Positions 17,646 through 25,710 of a stretch of DNA of 64,000 bases are shown here, piece after piece. A program made the translations under genes and the position numbers. Source of the DNA: Grimontia kaedaensis (GTDB lineage Bacteria > Pseudomonadota > Gammaproteobacteria > Enterobacterales > Vibrionaceae); contig NZ_CP082275.1 in the NCBI RefSeq assembly GCF_023746615.1, positions 62,001 through 126,000 on the forward strand, read 5' to 3'. Positions within the stretch are counted from its first letter, which is position 1. Each line of letters opens with the position of its first letter. The notes below the pieces were generated by a model. That model saw only the letters and a list, made by a program, of their open reading frames with translations, did not search any database and was not told the origin of the DNA.

Positions 17646-18269
17646 ATGTTGAGTTGGGTTGCCGTCTGCTTTTCAGGCCTGCTACACATCAATGCTGCGT
17701 ACAAAGGGCCTCAATGGCAGTTTTACCTGTTCAAGCCCCTGACGATCGCCTTGATGATGTTGATTGGTATGATGGGCGGTGAAGCGAACAGCTATACCTA
17801 TCTGATCCTTGCTGGGCTAGCATTTTCGCTGGTTGGCGATATTTTCCTGATGTTGCCAAAAGATCGGTTTATTCCCGGCTTGTTGAGTTTTCTGGTGGCG
17901 CACATTCTCTACAGCGTCGCTTTCTGGCAGCAGTTCGAAGGGCCAATGGTGTGGTGGCTGCCTTCCCTGATTGGCGCAGCGAGCGTCATCGTCTTCCTGC
18001 TTCTTCTTCCCAACTTAGGCCCTCTGCTCATTCCTGTTGGAGTATACATTGCGGTGATTGCTCAAATGACCTGGGGCGCAGGCGAATTTTGGATGAATGC
18101 GCAAACGCAGGTCGCAGCACATGCTTTTGGTGGCGCATTGCTGTTTATGGTGTCAGACACTGTATTGGCGTTTGAGCGCTTTAAAGGCCCTTTCAAAACC
18201 TCAGTGCTGCTTATCATGAGCACTTACTTTTGTGCGCAAGGGCTGATCACGCTCTCCATATTGTCGTAG
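17646..18269 (+). CDS. yhhN: YhhN-family lysoplasmalogenase-like membrane protein
   Basis: A 207-residue protein with about eight membrane segments, matching the YhhN/TMEM86 family; the animal member TMEM86B is a lysoplasmalogenase, while the bacterial role is less clear. Typical segments are LVGDIFLMLPKDRFIPGLLSFLVAHILY and the C-terminal VSDTVLAFERF. AAGGGA about 7 bases upstream supports the ATG at 17646 over an upstream TTG. The DUF2007 gene follows after 9 bases and is probably co-transcribed. Confidence 0.88.
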   Translation: MLSWVAVCFSGLLHINAAYKGPQWQFYLFKPLTIALMMLIGMMGGEANSYTYLILAGLAFSLVGDIFLMLPKDRFIPGLLSFLVAHILYSVAFWQQFEGPMVWWLPSLIGAASVIVFLLLLPNLGPLLIPVGVYIAVIAQMTWGAGEFWMNAQTQVAAHAFGGALLFMVSDTVLAFERFKGPFKTSVLLIMSTYFCAQGLITLSILS

Positions 18270-18278
18270 GAGATAAAG

Positions 18279-18590
18279 ATGTCTTGGGTCCAGGTGTATA
18301 GTGCGAGCAATTCACTTGAGGCGCACAGCCTTAAAGGCATGCTAGAAAGCATGGGCATTGAAGTGGTGTTGAAAGGAGAATCCCTTTCCAGTGCCACGGG
18401 TGAACTTCCATCGGACGCCATTGCAGTGACGATCTGGGTGGATACCATGCGTGAGCAGAAAGCGCGACAAGCTCTCCATGATTATGAAGCTCAGGCAGAG
18501 AAAGTCTGGTTTTGTCACGCCTGTGATGAGGAAAATGGCGGTAGCTTTGAGATTTGTTGGCAGTGCGGCTCACCGCGCAATGAGCGCTGA
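18279..18590 (+). CDS. DUF2007 protein with C-terminal zinc ribbon
   Basis: A 103-residue protein. Residues 1-68 form a DUF2007 (putative signal-transducing, PII-like) domain, recognised by VQVYSASNSLEAHSLKGMLESMGIEV. The C-terminal 30 residues contain two CxxC pairs (CHAC and CWQC) that look like a zinc ribbon. The function is unknown. It lies 9 bases behind yhhN and is likely translated from the same message. Confidence 0.8.
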   Translation: MSWVQVYSASNSLEAHSLKGMLESMGIEVVLKGESLSSATGELPSDAIAVTIWVDTMREQKARQALHDYEAQAEKVWFCHACDEENGGSFEICWQCGSPRNER

Positions 18591-18687
18591 GTACTGCTTG
18601 AAAGCTGATTAAGCTTTGCTTTATATCAAGATTCCGTAGGCGTCGCTGTGATTCTATATGCGCAATATCTAATACTGCGGAGCCAAC

Positions 18688-18924
18688 ACGCCTGCATCAA
18701 TTCATGTGCATGAGATCCTGAATCATCTCAAGCAACAGCCAATGTCCGAACAGGCGCTGACTCACTGGGTCGATGGGCAATGGGGCGCGGGAGCGCGTTT
18801 TCATACCTGCAGCTAACAAGGGCTCTCTTTCAGCGAATTACTGGAGTTTCTACGTCGTCGCAAAAAAATCTTTGAAGATATGGGCGCGATTTCAGTCAAT
18901 GAAGCGCGGGTGTGCAATCACTGA
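18688..18924 (+). pseudogene. Decayed YecH/DUF2492-family metal-binding protein gene
   Basis: Reading from ACG at 18688, the frame gives PASIHVHEILNHL, then ARFHTCS, a TAA stop at 18814-18816, and then QGLSFSELLEFLRRR and a final VCNH before TGA. This follows E. coli YecH (SIHGHEVLN, ARFHTCS, LVAFL, KICRH) from end to end. GGAG sits 5 bases before the ACG, exactly where an ATG should be. So both the start codon and one internal codon look mutated. A sequencing error or a non-AUG start cannot be ruled out, but two independent lesions favour a pseudogene. Confidence 0.75.
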
Positions 18925-18942
18925 ACTGCAGTGAGCTGATGT

Positions 18943-18969
18943 AAAAAAGGCCTCTACTGAGGCCTTTTT
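18943..18969. terminator. Bidirectional terminator
   Basis: Hairpin aaaaaggcctc / gaggccttttt between the yecH-like remnant and the convergent yhhL gene, with T-runs on both strands. Confidence 0.8.
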
Positions 18970-18973
18970 CATC

Positions 18974-19258
18974 TTATTCTTTCACGTTGTCGCCAACCAT
19001 GTACTTGCGGCGAATATCGAGCAGGGCAAAGATCCCGAAAAATAGGATCGACCACTTCTCCCATTTCGTCATATTGATCTTGTCGCCGAAGGCACCGATG
19101 AAGATCAGCATTTGCAGGCCGTGCATACAGAACAGGAAAGCGGTCATGATGTATAACGCCATCGCTGCCACCCCCGGAAACGGATGCACGATATTGGCGA
19201 ACAGAACAAACCAGACAAAGCCGATGGCCGCTTTTGCTAACAGGATGAGTGCTTTCAT
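18974..19258 (-). CDS. yhhL: DUF1145 membrane protein, YhhL-like
   Basis: A 94-residue protein with three hydrophobic segments and a basic C-terminus, of the DUF1145 family that includes E. coli YhhL. The segment VHPFPGVAAMALYIMTAFLFCMHGLQ is typical. The function is unknown. Its start overlaps the stop of rsmD by 4 bases (ATGA), so the two are translationally coupled, as E. coli has yhhL directly behind rsmD. Confidence 0.85.
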   Translation of the reverse strand: MKALILLAKAAIGFVWFVLFANIVHPFPGVAAMALYIMTAFLFCMHGLQMLIFIGAFGDKINMTKWEKWSILFFGIFALLDIRRKYMVGDNVKE

Positions 19259-19890
19259 TTTTCCTCTCTTTGATACAGCCGGAAACTGACTTGTCCGGCA
19301 TGTTTTTCCTTAATCATGTCCCAATGAGTCGGCACAACCGGTTGCCCCAGTTCTTTTTCCGCCTCAATGTAAATCAGCGCCTTGTGGCTTAACCACCCGT
19401 TCTGTTCAAGTTTGCTGATAACGTCATTCAGCAAGTCTTTACGAAACGGCGGGTCAATGAAAACCACATCAAACGGCTGCCCTTTATTGGAGAGATACGA
19501 CAATGCATCAGTATTGTGCACTGTCGCGTTATCCGCTTTCAGCGTATTGAGATTCTGACTGATTTGGGTCGCTGCGCCTTTGTCCAGCTCCAGCAGTATC
19601 ACTTGCTCTGCCTGACGGGACAAGGCTTCCAGCCCCAAACCGCCGCTGCCGGCGAACACATCCAGACAGCGCGCTTCATACAGATCCGCGGCCAGCCAGT
19701 TAAAGACTGTTTCTTTCACGCGATCTGTTGTGGGGCGCAGGCCTTCCACGTTTTTTACTGGCAATTTGCGACCACGCCATTTGCCAGCGATGATGCGGAC
19801 AAATCCCGATCCGCCTCCTGCATTTGCTGCTGAAGCATTACCGCGACCGGTGTTTCGGTTCGCAGGGTTTTTAGGGTTACGTCGTACCAT
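19255..19890 (-). CDS. rsmD: 16S rRNA (guanine966-N2)-methyltransferase
   Basis: A 211-residue SAM-dependent methyltransferase that modifies G966 of 16S rRNA. Visible are RIIAGKWRGRKL near the N-terminus, the SAM motif LDVFAGSGGLGLEALSR and the catalytic FIDPPF (DPPF) motif. The N-terminal 30 residues are low in complexity and basic (Asn/Ala/Gly-rich). It is divergent from ftsY, as in E. coli. Confidence 0.95.
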   Translation of the reverse strand: MVRRNPKNPANRNTGRGNASAANAGGGSGFVRIIAGKWRGRKLPVKNVEGLRPTTDRVKETVFNWLAADLYEARCLDVFAGSGGLGLEALSRQAEQVILLELDKGAATQISQNLNTLKADNATVHNTDALSYLSNKGQPFDVVFIDPPFRKDLLNDVISKLEQNGWLSHKALIYIEAEKELGQPVVPTHWDMIKEKHAGQVSFRLYQREEK

Positions 19891-20135
19891 AGATTTTTTG
19901 ACCGCTAAGAAGGTGTTAGACTATACGCGTTCGGTAATGGCTCTGCATTTTCCCCAATCTTATTCAGTTAGCGACGTAAGGGCTTTGGCCACTTTCGCCG
20001 GGGTTGCTGCGTCGAGAAAAGGTATGCATTTACCCGCCGTTACCACACTGCATTGACTTAGGCGCAGTGTTCACAGTTTTAGATCAGCTCGCTGTTATCG
20101 CGCCGATTGTACCAATCAAGCTTTAGGATTTGCCA

Positions 20136-21539
20136 ATGGCAGAAAAAAAGAAACGCGGATTTATGTCCTGGCTGGGTTTCGGCCGAAAAAATGACGAACA
20201 AGATGCTCAGCAAAAAGCCGTAGAAGAAGCGCGCTTAGCGGCAGAAGCAGAAACGAAGGCGCAAGCGGAAGAACAAGCCCGCATAGCCGCAGAAGCTGAA
20301 GCAAAAGCCCAAGCCGAGGAACAAGCTCGCTTAGCAGCAGAAGCTGAAGCGAAGGCACAGACGGAAGAACAAGCTCGTTTAGCCGCAGAAGCTGAAGCAA
20401 AAGCAAAAGCACAGGCGGAAGAACAAGCCCGTTTAGCGGCGGAAGCCGAAGCGAAAGCGCAAGCCGAAGAACAAGCCCGTTTGGCGGCAGAAGCTGAAGC
20501 GAAGGCACAGGCGGAAGAGCAAGCCCGTTTGGCGGCAGAAGCTCAAGCCCAAGCCGAGGAAGAAGCGCGTCTTGCAGCGGAGCAAGCGGCTCAGGCTGAG
20601 GAGGAAAAACCGAAAAAAGAAGGCTTCTTTGCGCGCCTGAAACGCAGTCTTCAGAAAACTAAAGTCAATCTGGGCGCAGGTTTCTTTGGTCTATTCAGCG
20701 GTAAGAAAATTGACGATGAGCTTTTTGAAGAGCTCGAAGAGCAGTTGCTGATTGCTGATGTGGGCATGGACACCACCACCAAGATCATCGACAGCCTCAC
20801 TGACAAAGCGTCTCGCAAAGAGTTAAAAGATGGTGAAGCGCTTTACGGCATCCTCAAGCAAGAGATGGCAGACATTCTGAGCAAGGTGGAAAAGCCACTG
20901 GACGTTGAGAAAAAAGATGGCCCATTCGTCATCTTGATGGTTGGCGTGAATGGTGTGGGTAAAACCACCACCATCGGTAAGCTTGCCAAGCAATTCCAGC
21001 AGCAGGGTAAGTCAGTCATGCTGGCGGCAGGTGACACTTTCCGCGCAGCCGCAGTCGAACAGCTGCAAGTATGGGGTGATCGTAATAACGTTCCTGTGAT
21101 TGCACAGCACACAGGTGCGGACAGTGCATCAGTGATCTATGACGCGATTGAAGCTGCAAAAGCACGTAATGTGGATGTGGTGATTGCCGATACCGCGGGT
21201 CGTCTACAAAACAAAGCTAACCTGATGGAAGAGCTGAAGAAAATCGTCCGCGTGATGAAAAAGCTCGACGAGAATGCGCCACATGAAATCATGCTGACCA
21301 TTGATGCAGGCACAGGCCAAAACGCGATCAGTCAGGCGCGTCTGTTTAACGACATCGCACCGCTTTCCGGTATCACTCTGACCAAGTTGGATGGTACGGC
21401 GAAGGGTGGCGTGATCTTCGCGGTGGCTGACCAATTCAACATCCCAATCCGTTTTATCGGTGTGGGTGAAGGCATTGACGATTTACGTCCGTTTGTAGCG
21501 GAAGATTTTATCGAAGCTCTGTTTAGTCAGGAGGACTGA
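20136..21539 (+). CDS. ftsY: Signal recognition particle receptor FtsY
   Basis: A 467-residue SRP-receptor GTPase that docks ribosome-SRP complexes at the inner membrane. The N-terminal A domain is a long run of about eight Glu/Ala/Gln-rich 14-18-residue repeats (20223-20597). The helical N domain follows, then the G domain with GVNGVGKTTTIGKLA (P-loop), DTFRAAAVEQL, DTAGR and TKLDGTAKGG. AGGA lies 8 bases before the ATG. It begins the ftsY-ftsE-ftsX operon. Confidence 0.97.
   Translation: MAEKKKRGFMSWLGFGRKNDEQDAQQKAVEEARLAAEAETKAQAEEQARIAAEAEAKAQAEEQARLAAEAEAKAQTEEQARLAAEAEAKAKAQAEEQARLAAEAEAKAQAEEQARLAAEAEAKAQAEEQARLAAEAQAQAEEEARLAAEQAAQAEEEKPKKEGFFARLKRSLQKTKVNLGAGFFGLFSGKKIDDELFEELEEQLLIADVGMDTTTKIIDSLTDKASRKELKDGEALYGILKQEMADILSKVEKPLDVEKKDGPFVILMVGVNGVGKTTTIGKLAKQFQQQGKSVMLAAGDTFRAAAVEQLQVWGDRNNVPVIAQHTGADSASVIYDAIEAAKARNVDVVIADTAGRLQNKANLMEELKKIVRVMKKLDENAPHEIMLTIDAGTGQNAISQARLFNDIAPLSGITLTKLDGTAKGGVIFAVADQFNIPIRFIGVGEGIDDLRPFVAEDFIEALFSQED
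20223..20597 (+). repeat. Tandem repeat in the FtsY acidic domain
   Basis: Eight imperfect units of 42-54 bases code for variants of EEQARLAAEAEAKAQA (unit lengths 15, 16, 16, 18, 16, 16, 14 and 14 residues). The units are very similar in DNA as well as protein, so copy number could change by slippage or recombination. Confidence 0.85.
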
Positions 21540-21544
21540 TAGGC

Positions 21545-22210
21545 GTGATCCAGTTTCAGCAGGTAAGTAAGGCCTACCGCGGTGGGCAGCAGGCACTGCA
21601 AAAAGTGAGTTTTCACTTACCCAAGGGTGACATGGCGTTTTTGACCGGTCACTCGGGGGCGGGGAAAAGTACCCTGCTGAAATTGTTGTGTGCGATTGAA
21701 CGGCCAAGTGACGGACAAGTTCTGTTTAATGACCACGATATCTCACACATTGCGCGAAAAGACATTCCTTTTCTGCGCCGTCATATCGGTGTGATTTTTC
21801 AGGATCACAAGCTCCTGATGGACAGAAGCGTGTTCGACAATGTGGCATTGCCGCTGCGCATCGAACAGGCGAGTGAAAACGACATCAAAAAGCGTGTTTC
21901 AGCGGCACTGGATAAAGTAGGTTTGCTGGATAAGGCGGCCTGTTTGCCGATTCAGCTTTCCGGTGGTGAGCAGCAACGCGTGGGTATTGCCCGCGCTGTG
22001 GTCAACCGGCCAATGGTGCTGGTGGCTGATGAGCCAACGGGTAACCTGGATGCAGATTTGTCGCAGCAAATCATGGAACTGTTCCGCCAGTTTAACCAAG
22101 TCGGCGTGACCATACTTATGGCCACCCACGATACGTCACTACTCAACCGCTATGACATGCGCCGTTTTGAATTGAATCAGGGTCACCTGTCGGAGGTGGC
22201 ACGTGGCTAA
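21545..22210 (+). CDS. ftsE: Cell division ATP-binding protein FtsE
   Basis: A 221-residue ABC ATPase. Walker A is GHSGAGKST, the signature is LSGGEQQRVGIARA, Walker B is MVLVADEPTGNLD and the H-loop is MATHDTS. With FtsX it couples ATP hydrolysis to septal peptidoglycan hydrolase activation. The start is GTG with GGAGGA about 9 bases upstream, in the tail of ftsY. It overlaps ftsX by 8 bases. Confidence 0.96.
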   Translation: MIQFQQVSKAYRGGQQALQKVSFHLPKGDMAFLTGHSGAGKSTLLKLLCAIERPSDGQVLFNDHDISHIARKDIPFLRRHIGVIFQDHKLLMDRSVFDNVALPLRIEQASENDIKKRVSAALDKVGLLDKAACLPIQLSGGEQQRVGIARAVVNRPMVLVADEPTGNLDADLSQQIMELFRQFNQVGVTILMATHDTSLLNRYDMRRFELNQGHLSEVARG

Positions 22211-23108
22211 CTTCATTTCTGTGCACAAACAGCAGGGCGGTCAGGCGTTTCGCGATTTAATGGCGAAACCGCTAGGGAACCTGCTTACGGTTCTTGCTCT
22301 CGCGTTTTCACTGGCACTGCCAGCCACGCTGTTTATGCTGGCGAAAAACGTCGTTGCAGTGACGCAAGAGTGGCAGGCTCCCAACCAATTAACGGTCTAT
22401 CTGAACCCAGTGTCGGAAAGCCGCGCGGAAGCTTTTGGCGAAGAACTTGCAGCCTGGTCTGAAGTGGCGACTGCTGAATTTATTTCGCCGGAGCAGGGGT
22501 TAACCGAGCTTCGACAGATCCAAGGGTTTGAAGAAGCCGTAAGCCTTCTGGATGATAACCCGCTGCCAGCAGTCGTGGTGTTGACGCCCTCTACTGATGA
22601 CGCGGCCGCTGTAACGGCCCTAGCGGTTAAACTGCGCGCGACATCTGAAGTGGAGGAAGTGCGCCTCGACAGCGATTGGCTGCAGCGTTTGTCTGCCATT
22701 GAATCGCTGGTGCTGACATTAACTTGGGTGTTCTCCGGTCTATTGCTAATGGCAGTGTTCCTGATTATCGGCAACACCCTGCGCTTGCAGGTACAGAGCC
22801 AGAAAGAGGAAATTCAGGTGATGAAGCTGGTGGGTGCGACCGACAGCTACATCCTACGCCCTTATTTATACACTGGCGTTTGGCTGGCGTTGTCTGGGGC
22901 TATCGTGGCTTGGTTGGTCACTATGGTAAACAGCCTACTTTTGGATGCAGCCGTTGCAAAATTGGCTACATTATATAGCAGCGGTTTCAGGCTATCGGCG
23001 CTGAGTCTTGAAGAAGGTTTGATTTTGCTGATGGTATCCGGACTGATTGGCCTTTTGGCCGCCAGACTTGCCGCTGCAAAACATATGCGGGATATAGAAC
23101 CTGTCTGA
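22203..23108 (+). CDS. ftsX: Cell division permease-like protein FtsX
   Basis: A 301-residue inner-membrane protein with four membrane segments and a periplasmic domain between the first and second (about residues 45-165). The FtsX core QSQKEEIQVMKLVGATDSYILRPYLYTG is present. It partners FtsE in activating cell-wall hydrolases through EnvC. GTG start with GGAGGT 6 bases upstream, inside ftsE. Confidence 0.95.
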   Translation: MANFISVHKQQGGQAFRDLMAKPLGNLLTVLALAFSLALPATLFMLAKNVVAVTQEWQAPNQLTVYLNPVSESRAEAFGEELAAWSEVATAEFISPEQGLTELRQIQGFEEAVSLLDDNPLPAVVVLTPSTDDAAAVTALAVKLRATSEVEEVRLDSDWLQRLSAIESLVLTLTWVFSGLLLMAVFLIIGNTLRLQVQSQKEEIQVMKLVGATDSYILRPYLYTGVWLALSGAIVAWLVTMVNSLLLDAAVAKLATLYSSGFRLSALSLEEGLILLMVSGLIGLLAARLAAAKHMRDIEPV

Positions 23109-23160
23109 TGTTTGATGTTTGAACCTATCCGATAAAAGCAGGTCACAAAATGGTACCTAC

Positions 23161-23243
23161 TTGCAGTTTTTTTGAACTCGAGTAGAGTATCTGGTTCGCT
23201 TCAAAAGCGAATAATAGTTCGATAAAGTCGAAAAGAGGTGAAA
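23161..23243 (+). promoter_or_regulatory. rpoH upstream region: candidate promoter and two tandem hairpins
   Basis: A possible sigma-70 promoter is TTGCAG (23161) with TAGAGT 16 bases later. Downstream are two short perfect hairpins, ttcgctt/aagcgaa (23195-23211) and ttcga/tcgaa (23218-23232), the second ending just before the ribosome site GAGGTG. Inference: they could affect translation of rpoH; no experimental support can be read here. Confidence 0.4.
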
Positions 23244-24107
23244 ATGACAACAGAGATGTATGCACTGGCCCCCATCTCCCAAGATAGCCTTGATAGCTAT
23301 CTGCAGCAGGTAAATGGCTATCCAATGCTGTCTGCGGACGAGGAGCGTGAGCTGGCAGAACGTCTTCACTATGAGGAAGATCTGGATGCGGCTAAAGGCC
23401 TGATCCTGTCTCACCTGCGTTTTGTTGTTCATATCGCCCGTGGTTATTCCGGTTATGGATTGCCAGTGTCTGATTTGGTGCAGGAAGGTAACATTGGTTT
23501 GATGAAGGCCGTGAAGCGCTTTAACCCGGAAGTGGGTGTGCGTCTGGTTTCCTTCGCTGTTCACTGGATCAAAGCAGAAATTCATGAGTACGTCCTGCGT
23601 AACTGGCGTATCGTGAAAGTCGCGACCACCAAGGCGCAACGTAAGTTGTTCTTCAACCTGCGTAAGTCGAAGAAGCGTCTGGGTTGGTTCAACGCCGAAG
23701 AAGTGAACATGGTTGCTGACCAACTGGGCGTTGATGCGGCAGAAGTGCGTGAGATGGAATCACGTCTTGCGGCGCAGGATGCTGGGTTTGATGCTGGCGC
23801 AGATGATGATGAGCGTGAAGGCGGTGCAGTTGCTCCCGTCTTCTATCTGGAAGATAAAAGCTCCGATGTCGCCACCAACCTGGAATCACAAAACTGGGAA
23901 GACCACGCGAATCGTCGCCTGGCACAAGCCATGTCCGGACTCGACGAGCGCAGCCAGCACATTATCCGTTCACGCTGGCTGGACGATGACAACAAAGCCA
24001 CTTTGCAGGAACTGGCTGATCACTATCAGGTGTCTGCAGAGCGTATCCGTCAACTTGAAAAGAACGCAATGCGCAAACTGAAAGAAGCCGTTGGCGACGC
24101 TTTGTGA
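23244..24107 (+). CDS. rpoH: RNA polymerase sigma-32 (heat shock)
   Basis: A 287-residue sigma-70-family factor. Region 2 (HLRFVVHIARGYSGYGLPVSDLVQEGNIGLMKAVKRF), the RpoH box (QRKLFFNLRKSKKRL) and region 4 (ELADHYQVSAERIRQLEKNAMRKLK) are all present, which identifies it as sigma-32 rather than RpoS or RpoD. The ATG at 23244 aligns with E. coli MTDKMQSLAL. It follows ftsX after about 135 bases, as in E. coli, and ends with a terminator. Confidence 0.97.
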   Translation: MTTEMYALAPISQDSLDSYLQQVNGYPMLSADEERELAERLHYEEDLDAAKGLILSHLRFVVHIARGYSGYGLPVSDLVQEGNIGLMKAVKRFNPEVGVRLVSFAVHWIKAEIHEYVLRNWRIVKVATTKAQRKLFFNLRKSKKRLGWFNAEEVNMVADQLGVDAAEVREMESRLAAQDAGFDAGADDDEREGGAVAPVFYLEDKSSDVATNLESQNWEDHANRRLAQAMSGLDERSQHIIRSRWLDDDNKATLQELADHYQVSAERIRQLEKNAMRKLKEAVGDAL

Positions 24108-24130
24108 TTGCCTACTGAATACGTTGAAGA

Positions 24131-24155
24131 AAGCCGGCAGATTGTCGGCTTTTTT
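24131..24155 (+). terminator. rpoH terminator
   Basis: Hairpin aagccg / cggctt followed by TTTTTTG, 23 bases after the rpoH stop. Confidence 0.75.
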
Positions 24156-24428
24156 GTACCTTGAATTCTTCCAAAATCGCCCGGACAAAAATGTTTTCCA
24201 CAGTTTTATTACGATCAACACAACATATAGTGGATCCGGCTTTCAGATCATACTTTATCAACGCAATCCACAGTGTTTTCCACAGGTGGTGAAAAAGCAT
24301 ACAAAACCCCTGTATTCTCCATGGCATGGGGAATAAAAAAGTCATGTACAATGCAGTTTTACGTGTCTTGGAGCCATAAGTAGCCGGGAGACGTATATTG
24401 ATCAGGTCAGACGGGAGTGGAATAACCC
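24156..24428 (+). promoter_or_regulatory. Leader region of glpE with repeated TTTTCCACAG
   Basis: About 270 bases without a gene. It contains TTTTCCACAG twice (24194-24203 and 24276-24285) and CAATCCACAG once (24264-24273); TTTTCCACA fits the relaxed DnaA box TTWTNCACA. A TACAAT near 24348 is a possible -10. No perfect GlpR operator was found here. Confidence 0.35.
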
Positions 24429-24758
24429 ATGGAACAATTTGCGCATATCTCTGTAACGGACGCTTTGGCAATGCTGGAAGGTGATGATCATCACGCTGTG
24501 ATGGTGGATATCCGGGATCCTCAGTCATTTCAACTATCTCATCCACAGGGCGCATTTCACCTTACCAATGACTCCATTGTGCAGTTTATGAATGACGTGG
24601 ACTTCGAACAGCCTGTGTTGGTGATGTGTTACCACGGCGTGAGCAGTCAGGGTGCAGCACAATATTTGATTAACCAAGGCTTTGAGCAGGTGTACAGTGT
24701 AGATGGTGGATTCGAAGCCTGGCACCGACAATCCCTGCCGGTGGAATCGGGCATCTGA
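24429..24758 (+). CDS. glpE: Thiosulfate sulfurtransferase GlpE
   Basis: A 109-residue single-domain rhodanese. The active-site loop is CYHGVSSQG with Cys67, and the domain starts VDIRDPQSF. GlpE transfers sulfane sulfur from thiosulfate to cyanide or thioredoxin in vitro. It heads a glpE-glpG-glpR row like that of E. coli, with short gaps (about 20 bases to glpG), so it is likely co-transcribed. Confidence 0.94.
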   Translation: MEQFAHISVTDALAMLEGDDHHAVMVDIRDPQSFQLSHPQGAFHLTNDSIVQFMNDVDFEQPVLVMCYHGVSSQGAAQYLINQGFEQVYSVDGGFEAWHRQSLPVESGI

Positions 24759-24779
24759 TCGAAAAAACGAAGAGGCAAT

Positions 24780-25616
24780 ATGATAAGGCTGACTGCACTT
24801 TCTAACCCCCGAGCCGCCCAGGCTTTTATCGATTACATGGCATCAAGGAACATCGCGATTCAGATGATGCCTGAGGGGGAAGGGCAGTTTGCCTTGTGGC
24901 TGGCAGATAGCCAGTACCAGATTGAGGCAGAAGCAGAGCTCGCTGCTTTCCTTCAAAACCCGGGTGATGAGAAATATCAGGCAGCGTCATGGAACATGGC
25001 TGAAAGCCGTACCGCCAAGTTTTTCTATCCACGCCAGGGGCTGATGACCTCACTCAAACAAAATGCGGGGCCTTTCACGCTCTCCATCATGGTGGTGTGT
25101 ATTGTAGTTTATGCCGGGCTGACTTTGGGTTTCGGCAATGATGTGTTCTCTCTGCTTCACTTCCCGGCGACAGACGAACAGCAATGGCAACTTTGGCGGT
25201 TGTTCTCTCACGCCTTGCTTCATTTCTCAGCGACTCACATTGTTTTCAACCTGCTGTGGTGGTGGGTGCTTGGCGGCAAAATCGAAAAACACAGTGGTAG
25301 CGCCAAGCTCATGCAGCTTTTTCTGCTGACGGCACTTTTCTCCGGCCTTGGTCAGTACGCCTTTGAAGGCCCTGCTTTCGGCGGTATGTCCGGTGTCGTG
25401 TATGCGTTGTTGGGATACTTGTGGCTCATGGGAGCTTTGGCACCAGAGCGGGGACTTTCCATTGAACCAGCCTATGTTGGCTTTATGCTGCTTTGGCTTG
25501 CAGTGGGCTTTTTTGAACCCTTTGGTATGGCCATTGCCAACATGGCGCACCTTTTCGGTCTAGTGTCAGGGTGTGCACTTGGGGTCATAGACGCCAAACT
25601 TCGAAGAACGAGGTAA
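24780..25616 (+). CDS. glpG: Rhomboid protease GlpG
   Basis: A 278-residue intramembrane serine protease. The N-terminal cytoplasmic domain spans about residues 1-90; six membrane segments follow. Catalytic Ser204 lies in GGMSGVVYAL and His257 in MAHLFGLVSG; the HxxxN motif is HIVFN. It cleaves membrane proteins within the bilayer. It sits between glpE and glpR as in E. coli. Confidence 0.96.
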   Translation: MIRLTALSNPRAAQAFIDYMASRNIAIQMMPEGEGQFALWLADSQYQIEAEAELAAFLQNPGDEKYQAASWNMAESRTAKFFYPRQGLMTSLKQNAGPFTLSIMVVCIVVYAGLTLGFGNDVFSLLHFPATDEQQWQLWRLFSHALLHFSATHIVFNLLWWWVLGGKIEKHSGSAKLMQLFLLTALFSGLGQYAFEGPAFGGMSGVVYALLGYLWLMGALAPERGLSIEPAYVGFMLLWLAVGFFEPFGMAIANMAHLFGLVSGCALGVIDAKLRRTR

Positions 25617-25710
25617 TGTGAGCTCTGCTCATCCTTGAACTGGCCTGATTGGCAATCCCAGTGCAGCCACGTAAACTGTGGGTGGTTTTTACTTTTTCGC
25701 AGGGGATGCC

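Noticed and set aside
20161..20508. A 115-codon minus-strand frame rich in leucine and proline opposite ftsY
   Set aside because: It is the antisense shadow of the FtsY Glu/Ala/Gln repeat; its composition is fully explained by that repeat.
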